DNA from: an uncultured Bacteroidales bacterium
GTDB taxonomy: Bacteria; Bacteroidota; Bacteroidia; Bacteroidales; FEN-979
Assembly (NCBI GenBank): GCA_903875045.1
Contig: CAIQUS010000073.1
Location: 1 to 58,257, forward strand
Reading direction: 5' to 3'
Length of the DNA: 58,257 nucleotides
Below the pieces are notes generated by a model. The model saw only the letters and a list, made by a program, of their open reading frames with translations, did not search any database and was not told the DNA's origin. The position numbers were made by a program, and so were the translations under genes. How positions within the stretch are numbered: position 1 is the stretch's first letter; the number at the start of each line of letters is the position of its first letter. This document shows, piece after piece, positions 50,973 to 58,257 of the stretch.

Positions 50973-52178
50973 TTAGCCCAACCACTTCCACCCCGGTATC
51001 AGTCGGATATTTTTACCTTCTTTAACAAACTCATCCTCCTGGTCGAAAGTTATTATCGTTCCTTCTCTGAGGTTTAATTGGTTCATGGCTTCAAGAAGCC
51101 CTTCTAATTCACGCTTTTCATTTTGGATCCCAACCTCCCATGAAACCTGAATGGCAGAATAGGAACTTTTATCTTTACGGCATATAAAATCACACTCTTT
51201 CTTTCCTTTAAAATACCAGATTTCATGTCCTGAACGCTTAAGCTGCAAATAAATCGTATTTTCCAGTAACCTGCCCCTGTCGGGTGAACCAGAAACAGAG
51301 GAGAAATTTACCAGCCCCTGGTCGATCGCGTATACCTTACGCGGATTTCTTGCCTGAACCTTTAAGGAGGTATCATACATTGGAACCAGAAACAACAGGT
51401 ATGCATCGGTAAGATAATTCAGAAAATCCATCACAGAGGATGCTGAACCGATTTCAAATATAATTTTCAGGTTGTTAAATGATGTCTCTTTACCTGTATT
51501 GCTAAGCAGATATTGTACAATCCTCCGATAGGCTGCATGATTGCGAAGATTATAACGTGAAAAAATATCTCGTTCCAGAATATCCGAAACCAGTGTGGAA
51601 AGCACCTCCTTTTTTCTGCTGCTGAGATATCCGGGAAATCCTCCCTCAGAAATAAATGATAAAAATGATCCGGCACCGGGTTCCAGTTTGCAATAAGCCA
51701 GAAATTCAGGATATGAAAATGGGAATACACTGAAATCAAGATGACGGCCTGTGAGTTTCGTACCCAGTTCCCTGCTGAGCAAATTGGCATTTGAGCCTGT
51801 AATTACTATTGTTTTCTTCCTGTCTATTGCATCCCGGACAAATCTTTCCCATCCATGCACATTCTGTATTTCATCAAAAAACAACATCGACTTATCCCCT
51901 GATTGCCCTGCAAATATTTCTTCAACCAGATAAAAATCACTTACTTCAAATCCGGCTAATCGGCTATCCTCCAAATTAAAAAAGTTTTGTGACCCATGTT
52001 GCCGCATAAGTTGCTTCAGCAGGGTGCTTTTCCCTGAACGTCTGACCCCTGTCAGGAAATATGCAAAGGGGGGAATAGATGAAAACCAGGCAAGGTGCTC
52101 GCGGGGAATTTCATTTTCTTCCGGTACCTGCCATTCCTGCTGCGAAAGAATAATGGATTTTAAAACTTCTTTTAACAT
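50973..52178 (-). CDS. AAA ATPase with DUF4143 domain
   Basis: 401 residues. Walker A GVRRSGKSTLLKQL near 43-56, Walker B MLFFDEIQNVHGWE near 98-111, sensor VITGSNANLLSREL near 127-140, then the DUF4143 C-terminal domain (YAIDQGLVNFSS, LLENTIYLQL, and the ending nuclease-like KKECDFICRK). Many anaerobes carry multiple copies of such ATPases; the role is unknown. It is transcribed away from the PQQ-propeller gene and convergent with the aldehyde oxidoreductase. Confidence 0.88.
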   Translation of the reverse strand: MLKEVLKSIILSQQEWQVPEENEIPREHLAWFSSIPPFAYFLTGVRRSGKSTLLKQLMRQHGSQNFFNLEDSRLAGFEVSDFYLVEEIFAGQSGDKSMLFFDEIQNVHGWERFVRDAIDRKKTIVITGSNANLLSRELGTKLTGRHLDFSVFPFSYPEFLAYCKLEPGAGSFLSFISEGGFPGYLSSRKKEVLSTLVSDILERDIFSRYNLRNHAAYRRIVQYLLSNTGKETSFNNLKIIFEIGSASSVMDFLNYLTDAYLLFLVPMYDTSLKVQARNPRKVYAIDQGLVNFSSVSGSPDRGRLLENTIYLQLKRSGHEIWYFKGKKECDFICRKDKSSYSAIQVSWEVGIQNEKRELEGLLEAMNQLNLREGTIITFDQEDEFVKEGKNIRLIPGWKWLG

Positions 52179-52215
52179 AGATCATTACTTTTATAAAAAA
52201 AGATATTTTACGTTA

Positions 52216-52223
52216 CAAATGTA
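52216..52223 (-). promoter_or_regulatory. -7 box for the DUF4143 ATPase gene
   Basis: Minus-strand TACATTTG about 37 bp before the ATG at 52178. No clear -33 element. Confidence 0.35.
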
Positions 52224-52335
52224 AGATAATAATATACTCATGATCATGACCAACAAGAATATTTCTAAATTTATTGCCCTGCTCTAAACAATTCCTGAAC
52301 AATATTATCGTTTTAAAGTAATCAAAACCAGCACC

Positions 52336-54330
52336 ATGAAATCAAAAAAACTATTCTTGTCCGGTATTTTGTTTTTTTCCGTATGGTCGCTCATTGCCCA
52401 GTCCGATCAATACAGGTCAAAGCAACCATTCGACACGATTTTTCAAAAACCGGGATCTGTTACCTTTTCTGATAATGCGAAGGAGGCCCAGCTGGTATTG
52501 AATGTTTACGACCTTGACCGCAAACCGTTGAAAAATCTCACAGTAAGATTTGTCTGTCCGAAATTTCGCCGGGTATATGTTTCCACAACCGATGCCTCAG
52601 GGGTGGCAAATTTCCAGGTATTGCCTGGGGGAGACTACCAATTAGGCATACAGGAATCGGAAAACATGAGAACCTACCAGATTCCTGCAACTTCAGGATA
52701 TTCACTGACCATTGATTTTATGTATCTGCCAACAAATGTTACCGAACAAATCAAAAATGACACCGTCCGTCAGGACCCTATTCAAAAACGAGGTGCAACT
52801 TTCCAGAGAGCTTTTCTGGAGGTAACCGTACAGGATTATTCACATCTTCCATTGCCAGATGAAGATGTTTTTATGGATGTTGTTGGTAAAAAAAAGGTTT
52901 TCACATCGAAAACCGATGAACAGGGGAAAGCATATTTCCTGCTTCCCTATAACCAGAATTACACCTTGAATTTAACTTATGAACGCGACATTTTTCTTTG
53001 CAAATTTCCACTGAAGGATGGCATCCTGCTGGAAGATGAGGCACGGATCACATACAGGGGGACTGAACAGATCAGGAATTTTTTCCAGGGGGCCAAACGG
53101 GATAAAAATGGATTTATCACTCAATTCATGTCCGTTGATGTTAAAAAAATCGGGTTTGATCAGGCAAATGTCCAACCTGCGAAAAATGGATACCATATTA
53201 ATTTTCCTGCGAAAAGTGAAACACCTACACCGGCCATTTTCAACAACAGTGAGATCATACAGGGAGGCGGATATTACAGCAAGGATCTTTTTTCGTTCAG
53301 TAAAAAGACCGGACGTTTTAACTGGGGTTTGCAGTTGGCCGACAATGGTGTTTCCGCTTCGGTGTGCGATGAAGATTTTTTAATAATCACCACGGAATCA
53401 TGCACACTTTACGCCATCAATGCCAAAACCGGTGAATTGGTTTGGTCGAAATGGCTGGGCCCGGTGATCAATTCAACCCCCACTGTGGCAAACGGGAAGG
53501 TTTATGCGGTTTATCCCAGTGAACTGGATGTGGCAATAGAGGATAGCAAACCGTATGCAGTGATTTGCTTTGACTTGAAATCCGGGGCGATCCTCTGGCA
53601 AAACTGGATTGACTCCGAACCGCTGGGGTCGCCTGTTGCCTGCGGACAATCACTGTTCATCACGACCTCCCGGGGAAATTTGCATCAGTTTGACAACACC
53701 TCCGGTAAGACCCAAAGACCGGTAAAAAATGGGAGTTTTACCTCCCCTCCTACCATTGCAGGAGGTATTGTATACGTGAATCGCAGAACTCAGGCAAAAC
53801 CCGGACAGGAACGGATTGAAGCTTTCCGCGTCGGCACCCTTGCTCCATGCGGCGTATTTCCTGCCATGACAACAACGAAGGAAAATGATCTTTCCACCCT
53901 CTCTCCGTCCGAGAAAATGAATTTCAGCATTGGCCGGCCATTATATTTCAAGGGAAAACTTTTTTCTGTGGCGGGAAAAGTATTAACCTGTTTCGATCCT
54001 GTTCGGTTTGCATCCCTTTGGTCTGTTGATATTTCAAAAAGTGCCGGGATGCAGGAGGATGAATTTGCATCGATGCCGGTAGCTGTGAAACAAAAAATAG
54101 TTGTTTCCACACGATCCGGGAAAGTACTGGTCATCGACCCTGTAAAAGGCTCAATTGATGTCACCTATAACCTTGAAACACCCGTAAAATTCCAACCGGT
54201 AATTCACGATGGGTGGATATTTGCCGGTTCAAAAGAAGGCAAACTGATTTCATACAATACCGGAAACATGCTATTAACCGGTTGGCCGATGTGGTCGTTG
54301 AATGCAGCACATAACGCAGTAGTGGAATAA
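52336..54330 (+). CDS. Secreted protein with Ig-like domains and a PQQ-like beta-propeller
   Basis: 664 residues. Signal peptide of about 21 residues (FLSGILFFSVWSLIAQ). Two domains of the carboxypeptidase-regulatory/Ig type follow: about 50-130 (LVLNVYDLDRKPLKNL) and 155-235 (EVTVQDYSHLPLPDEDV). From about 300 come PQQ/propeller blades: YAINAKTGELVWSKWL, ICFDLKSGAILWQNWI, CFDPVRFASLWSVD, VIDPVKGSID, each with the AxDxxTGxxxW-like hook. It probably sits in the periplasm or at the surface as a binding scaffold; no catalytic residues are seen. Confidence 0.82.
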   Translation: MKSKKLFLSGILFFSVWSLIAQSDQYRSKQPFDTIFQKPGSVTFSDNAKEAQLVLNVYDLDRKPLKNLTVRFVCPKFRRVYVSTTDASGVANFQVLPGGDYQLGIQESENMRTYQIPATSGYSLTIDFMYLPTNVTEQIKNDTVRQDPIQKRGATFQRAFLEVTVQDYSHLPLPDEDVFMDVVGKKKVFTSKTDEQGKAYFLLPYNQNYTLNLTYERDIFLCKFPLKDGILLEDEARITYRGTEQIRNFFQGAKRDKNGFITQFMSVDVKKIGFDQANVQPAKNGYHINFPAKSETPTPAIFNNSEIIQGGGYYSKDLFSFSKKTGRFNWGLQLADNGVSASVCDEDFLIITTESCTLYAINAKTGELVWSKWLGPVINSTPTVANGKVYAVYPSELDVAIEDSKPYAVICFDLKSGAILWQNWIDSEPLGSPVACGQSLFITTSRGNLHQFDNTSGKTQRPVKNGSFTSPPTIAGGIVYVNRRTQAKPGQERIEAFRVGTLAPCGVFPAMTTTKENDLSTLSPSEKMNFSIGRPLYFKGKLFSVAGKVLTCFDPVRFASLWSVDISKSAGMQEDEFASMPVAVKQKIVVSTRSGKVLVIDPVKGSIDVTYNLETPVKFQPVIHDGWIFAGSKEGKLISYNTGNMLLTGWPMWSLNAAHNAVVE

Positions 54331-54355
54331 CAGAAAACCGCTGACTCCGGGTCTT

Positions 54356-54862
54356 CTAAAATTCAAAAGCCAATCCAATCTTGGGAATAAAATGGAATTG
54401 GTAAAAGCTGGGTGCTAAAAACACACTCCACCTTAAATTGGCCTCTTTTGTGTAAAATGACCATCCAAGATGAGGGTCAACGACAGGGCCTTTGTCATCA
54501 CCCCAGGTATCACCTGTCCAGGTACTCCACGCGTATCCCGTTCTCAGGGAAAGATACGGATAGCTGGTTCGGTTTTCATTGATATTGCGCAAATTGAACC
54601 TTAATTGCAGATAGACGATTATGTTCTCTGTATTGTAGGTAGAAACACCGGCTCCGATAGAAAAAGTATTGGAAAACTGGTATCCGTGGGTAGTATAAAC
54701 TTCAAAAATCGGTTGAGGATTATCTTTGGGGAATGATCCCCCAAAAGAGACCCCTGCATCAAAGAAATACCCTTTATTATGTTTTGCGTATGATTTCTTT
54801 TGAGCACTGACAACGGCAGAGCTCAACAATAACAGGAGAAAAATGGCTATTCTGGTCTTCAT
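54356..54862 (-). CDS. Small outer-membrane beta-barrel protein
   Basis: 168 residues from ATG 54862; the 12 codons upstream do not look like a signal. Signal peptide (KTRIAIFLLLLLSSAVVSAQ, first 21). The rest alternates amphipathic strands, for example YFFDAGVSFGGSFP and SYPYLSLRTGYAWST, and ends in GLAFEF with a C-terminal Phe, typical of Bacteroidota barrels. Function unknown. It lies 11 bp after the lipase stop, so both are likely transcribed together. Confidence 0.75.
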   Translation of the reverse strand: MKTRIAIFLLLLLSSAVVSAQKKSYAKHNKGYFFDAGVSFGGSFPKDNPQPIFEVYTTHGYQFSNTFSIGAGVSTYNTENIIVYLQLRFNLRNINENRTSYPYLSLRTGYAWSTWTGDTWGDDKGPVVDPHLGWSFYTKEANLRWSVFLAPSFYQFHFIPKIGLAFEF

Positions 54863-54873
54863 CTTGAGAATGG

Positions 54874-56067
54874 CTAAAGCAGTAAATGAAGCATACAATA
54901 TGAATAAAAATCTGCCCCGGCTTCCTTGTGGTCCTTACCGGGAATATCATGCTTGGTTACATTGCAGCCTGCTGCCGCAAATGCCTTATAAGCACTATCG
55001 GTATTCTCATACGGCACGATGGTATCGTCAGTGGCATGCAATAAGGTTATTTTTGCCTTGGGAACCCAGGTTGTTACTTTTCCATACACTATCAAACTGT
55101 TTTTTTCCAATGCCTTGATAAATTTCATGGTATTGGGGTTTTTCCTGTCAAACGCTTCAGGCGCCATGATCTTGGTAAGCTTTGTCTGGTTCATCTTGGC
55201 AGTAACCTCATCGGTGGTATATTTTTTAGAGATGATCCATTCATTATAGTTGGAATACAGAGGTTCGGCAAACATGAGTTTCATATCCAGATTCAGGTTT
55301 TCTCCATAATTGAGCCCGAGGATTAACAAAGGAATGGTGACCGGCTGGCTGCTATAATCTCTGGCTACAAAAGTATCATACGACTTGATTAAATCATAAG
55401 CGCCACCCCCGGCAAATACCTGATCAATCACAAAAGCATCCTGGTACAAAGGCTCTGTTTCTACAAATCTGAGAAAAGACAGAGAGGCCTGCCCACCCTG
55501 GGAATACCCCATGACAGTAATTTTATGTGACATTTTTCTGCTGATGGAAGCAAAATATTCTTTTGCCGCCAGAAGCATATCGGCAGAAACCTGGCCCGTA
55601 CTTACAACATCATAATAGGGATGAACTTTATCTTTGGAAGCACCATACCCGATATAATCCGGAGCAACCACAACATAACCAAACAGGGAGAAAAGCCCTT
55701 CGGTCACTGCCCCTCTCTGAGACGGGACCTCGTAATTGGCTCCATACGTATAGTGAACGCCCAAAATGGTTCCCAATCGCTCATATTCAACATCTGCAGA
55801 AGGAAAAAAAATCGCACCTGAAGCAAGTATTGGATCGCCCTGAGGGTCAACAGTGTTGTAAACGATGGTAACAACCTTGATTTTTTTATTGGGCAATGCC
55901 TTGTAAAGTGTTGAATTTGGGTTTTGTTTGAGCCGGCTTGCTAAAACATATTTATCAATTACCTCAACTTTATCAACTCTTTCCAGGAACAGAAAATCTT
56001 CTAACGGTTCCTTCTTACACGAATAGAAGGTTATGATCAACAAGCAATAGAACAGTAACTTTTTCAT
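54874..56067 (-). CDS. Lipoprotein alpha/beta-hydrolase (secretory lipase-like)
   Basis: 397 residues. Lipobox with Cys17 (LLIITFYSC) followed by KKEPLED, like the acidic or Lys-rich export signal of Bacteroidota surface lipoproteins. Alpha/beta-hydrolase fold: nucleophile elbow GYSQGG near 190, ILHATDDTIVP-like LLHATDDTIVPYENT near 345 for the acid, and GKDHKEAG near 382 for His. It resembles fungal and bacterial secretory lipases (LIP family). Possibly a surface esterase; substrate unknown. Confidence 0.82.
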   Translation of the reverse strand: MKKLLFYCLLIITFYSCKKEPLEDFLFLERVDKVEVIDKYVLASRLKQNPNSTLYKALPNKKIKVVTIVYNTVDPQGDPILASGAIFFPSADVEYERLGTILGVHYTYGANYEVPSQRGAVTEGLFSLFGYVVVAPDYIGYGASKDKVHPYYDVVSTGQVSADMLLAAKEYFASISRKMSHKITVMGYSQGGQASLSFLRFVETEPLYQDAFVIDQVFAGGGAYDLIKSYDTFVARDYSSQPVTIPLLILGLNYGENLNLDMKLMFAEPLYSNYNEWIISKKYTTDEVTAKMNQTKLTKIMAPEAFDRKNPNTMKFIKALEKNSLIVYGKVTTWVPKAKITLLHATDDTIVPYENTDSAYKAFAAAGCNVTKHDIPGKDHKEAGADFYSYCMLHLLL

Positions 56068-56094
56068 CTTTCGGTAGGGTGTTTACAATTCTTG

Positions 56095-56706
56095 TTAAAA
56101 AAGAAATGCGCATGAAAGTTCAAAGCCCATTTGTTTCAAGGCAGCGTAATCTTCAGAAGTGATACTGTTTAAATTCCATCGGTATCTTCCCTCGAGTTGA
56201 AATTTCCATAAGTCAAAACCGAGCCCTGCACTAACCCCGAAATATACTTTATTTATTTTTCTCTTAGCCCATACTTCATCCAGATCAAGCATATAGAACA
56301 GGTCTCCTTTATACTCCACGATATAGGAACCATATATATTTCCCATAATATAGGGTCTGAAAATCTTACTCAGTTGCAGGCCCAGCTTGAAATTAACCGG
56401 AACATCAATGGATTGCATTGTTGTTAAACAATCAGTTATGTAAAGAAGGTCAACATCTGTTGTGGAAGATGTGAACATAATTTCCGGACCGATCGAGTAA
56501 TTCAGGAAACCGCCTTTCGTGTATTGAAACAATGCCCCAAGGCTCCAGCCTTGCTTTGGTGCAAAGTCGGAATAATAGCCTTTGCCGTAATTTTCCAGAT
56601 GTACGTAGCTGAGACCTGCCTTGACGCCGACTCTCCAGGGTCTTTGCTGAGCATAGAGGCTGCTGAGCGCGCAGGCAAACAGTAAGATGATAATTGTCTT
56701 TCTCAT
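56095..56706 (-). CDS. Outer-membrane beta-barrel protein (porin-like)
   Basis: 203 residues. Signal peptide of about 20 residues (MRKTIIILLFACALSSLYAQ). Beta-barrel strands follow: WRVGVKAGLSYVHLENYG, SIGPEIMFTSSTTDV, PVNFKLGLQLSKIFRPYIMG, and a C-terminal ELSCAFLF ending in Phe. It resembles PorT/OmpW-like domain proteins (outer membrane protein beta-barrel, PF13568). Function unknown. It lies 27 bp upstream of the lipase gene on the same strand, so three secreted-protein genes may be one operon. Confidence 0.75.
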   Translation of the reverse strand: MRKTIIILLFACALSSLYAQQRPWRVGVKAGLSYVHLENYGKGYYSDFAPKQGWSLGALFQYTKGGFLNYSIGPEIMFTSSTTDVDLLYITDCLTTMQSIDVPVNFKLGLQLSKIFRPYIMGNIYGSYIVEYKGDLFYMLDLDEVWAKRKINKVYFGVSAGLGFDLWKFQLEGRYRWNLNSITSEDYAALKQMGFELSCAFLF

Positions 56707-57138
56707 ATCCCTGTGGTAAGTTCTATGATATTATAAACAATATTACAAATATAAATCTGTTTTTTTTATAACAGTCAACAAATTTAAAATTTTATTGGCA
56801 TATTATGAAAATTCCAAAATTATCTTGTTAACACAGGATATCGCATAATTTATTGATTTTGGAACCCCGAAACCTGAGTCGGGTCAGAATGCTTATTCTG
56901 TTATAACCAGCTTTGAAGTAAGAAAACGGTCGGCAGGATTACTTTCTCACCTTACACCCGGCACAAGTAAAACCATTGATTTTATGACGGTACAGTTTTC
57001 CGCACTTTTAAGTTCAAATGAACGTTTATAATTTAAAGCCGCCAAAAAACTGCACCGAAGATCTTCCACTTACACCATCTGAGACTTATTCCATTAAAAC
57101 ATGAATCCGCATTAATGATGTTTAACAAATCCAACACA
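56707..57138. other. 432-bp gap without a gene
   Basis: The left edge holds a minus-strand -7 box (TATATTTG, 56746-56753) for the barrel gene. The rest is AT-rich then mixed. I see no coding frame, RNA gene or repeat array. Confidence 0.5.
56746..56753 (-). promoter_or_regulatory. -7 box for the barrel/lipase operon
   Basis: Minus-strand TATATTTG, 39 bp before the ATG at 56706, with CAA-rich sequence upstream offering TTG at about 22 bp. Confidence 0.4.
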
Positions 57139-57924
57139 ATGAAAAAAGCCCTTCTTGCCGTTCTTACCATCTTCACCCTGGCCTGCCATGCCCAGGATCA
57201 ACCCATCGCCAGCTATTTCCAAACACTTTGTAACCACTATATGCAGCAGTATCCAAATAAAACTGGTGCCGCGTTATATGCTGATTTCTGTATTCAATAT
57301 AACCTGGATGGAAAAGATTCAACCAACATTCGAAACTTTTTCACTATACAAATAATGCACAAATTGTTTACAGTAAATATGTGTAAAGATGGATCAAGAG
57401 GGGATATATTGAACATGCCATACTTCTGGCATTATTGTACACCTAATCCACGGGATGCAATATTGGTTGACGGGAAGAAAAACATTGGATACACCCGTAT
57501 CGAGCGAAAACCTTATCATTTTCTCAAAGATATGGTTGCTCCGGCGAATCGGTTCACCTACCCAGGGTTGGAGCCGTTTTGTTCATTTGGCTGGTGCAGT
57601 GAAAGAGAGATGGCTTTTGCATGTTTACTGTCTTTAATGGGCTATAAGACCCATGTTATCTCTCCTTACAATCATGCCTATACTGAAGTGCAAGTATCGT
57701 TTTTAACGAACAGGGGGGAGAAGCGTGTTCTTTTGGTTAATGTTGACAATACCTTTAACAACCTGACTCATTCAGATGGTTCAGGGGAACCTTACGATAA
57801 TATCTATGATAAAAAAGCATTTAATCCTGCCGAAGTAGCCAGGGTTAAAGGGATCAATGTGTCAAAAGCAGCCATGGGCCGGATTGAAAAGGCCATGCAA
57901 GACTACATTAAGTATTATAATTAA
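57139..57924 (+). CDS. Secreted transglutaminase-like protein
   Basis: 261 residues from ATG 57139 (an ATG at 57115 is less likely because signal-peptide residues begin at MKKALLAV). Signal peptide about 1-18 (LLAVLTIFTLACHA). A Cys-His-Asp order is seen: GWC153SEREMAF, YNH179AYTEV and NVD203NTF, spaced like the papain/transglutaminase fold, where such enzymes cleave or crosslink peptides. The N-terminal 120 residues are unassigned. The call is by pattern only; I do not recognise a named family. Confidence 0.55.
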   Translation: MKKALLAVLTIFTLACHAQDQPIASYFQTLCNHYMQQYPNKTGAALYADFCIQYNLDGKDSTNIRNFFTIQIMHKLFTVNMCKDGSRGDILNMPYFWHYCTPNPRDAILVDGKKNIGYTRIERKPYHFLKDMVAPANRFTYPGLEPFCSFGWCSEREMAFACLLSLMGYKTHVISPYNHAYTEVQVSFLTNRGEKRVLLVNVDNTFNNLTHSDGSGEPYDNIYDKKAFNPAEVARVKGINVSKAAMGRIEKAMQDYIKYYN

Positions 57925-58257
57925 CTCACGTATCGGGGTTAAACATTCGATGATAGCACAGCCCCGGATGTGGCTGAATCGATTTCGGGAGAAAGATGAA
58001 TCCCAAGAGAATGCTAAATGAATTCTTAAAGGGAGAACGCAGGGAGAATGAAAGAGCCCTTTGTTTGATTATTTTTTTAAATAATTATGGAGTTGTTTCT
58101 ATGAAACTTAAAAATGTGTAACTATTCACCCCCTACAAATGTAGGGCATTAATTTGGGAGAGAGAATGCAAAGGATTCAGATTATTTTTAATCGCAGTAT
58201 CAATTATCGATCGCAGGATTGCAAAAGATTCGGCGCCAGTAAAAGACTTGAACTGGC
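57925..58257. other. 333-bp end region without a gene
   Basis: No coding frame, tRNA or repeat array is visible. A T-rich stretch around 58065-58085 could be part of a terminator, but no clear stem precedes it. Confidence 0.4.

Noticed and set aside
56707-57138. tRNA or small RNA gene in the 432-bp gap
   Set aside because: No cloverleaf or strong stem with T-tract could be found by eye.

Overview
This window looks like chromosomal DNA of an anaerobic Bacteroidota, probably in or near the Bacteroidales. Promoters have the Bacteroidota form (TTTG, about 20 bp, TAnnTTTG), and start codons mostly lack Shine-Dalgarno sequences. Characteristic families are present: a UpxY antiterminator, a glycine-lipid GlsA/GlsB pair, a Wzi outer-membrane protein, and a MenA/UbiA-type prenyltransferase. 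A tungsten aldehyde:ferredoxin oxidoreductase points to anaerobic life. I saw no rRNA, tRNA, CRISPR array or intact insertion sequence.

Layout. (1) 1-10.3 kb is housekeeping: a partial heptose-7-phosphate kinase (RfaE1-type), a LolD-type ABC ATPase, a methyltransferase, a UbiA prenyltransferase split by a frameshift, a ComM/YifB ATPase, ribosomal protein S20, a divergent pair of glycine-lipid acyltransferases, the GTPase EngB, and two subunits of a biotin-dependent acyl-CoA carboxylase. (2) 10.4-43.7 kb is a surface-polysaccharide locus of about 30 genes, all on the + strand and mostly tightly packed or overlapping. It opens with UpxY and a winged-helix regulator. Next come sugar-nucleotide genes (TviB/TviC-type UDP-GalNAcA, Fcl/Gmd GDP-fucose), a nonulosonic-acid block (CMP-transferase plus an unusual NeuB-SAF-TIM-barrel fusion), a Wzx flippase, a Wzy-like polymerase, glycosyltransferases, three hexapeptide acyltransferases, a crotonase, AsnB, DUF362 and CapK-type proteins, WecB, a TagA/WecG-type transferase, a WcaJ-type initiating transferase, a three-gene heptose-like module and an exosortase-like membrane protein. 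(3) 43.7-46.6 kb runs on the opposite strand: Wzi and a LegB-like 4,6-dehydratase. (4) 46.7-58.2 kb is mixed: a protein with three DUF349-like repeats, a His-rich membrane protein, the aldehyde oxidoreductase, an AAA/DUF4143 ATPase, a secreted PQQ-propeller protein, two small outer-membrane barrels, a lipoprotein lipase and a secreted transglutaminase-like protein.

How the genes fit together (inference). The locus looks like a Wzx/Wzy system. WcaJ-type transfer starts the unit on undecaprenyl phosphate. WecB and the TagA-type enzyme suggest ManNAc as an early sugar. TviB/TviC with AsnB suggest an amidated GalNAc-uronic acid. Gmd/Fcl give GDP-fucose, and the NeuB fusion with the CMP-transferase gives an activated nonulosonate. 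The acyltransferases, and perhaps the crotonase and CapK, would add acyl groups.

The most unusual structural feature is a scatter of phased 7-bp tandem repeats. Several unrelated heptamers lie between genes, and one heptamer family (core CGTCAC) lies in frame inside two polysaccharide genes 30 kb apart. An 8-bp array precedes the aldehyde oxidoreductase. The most interesting enzyme is the 655-residue NeuB-SAF-TIM-barrel fusion.
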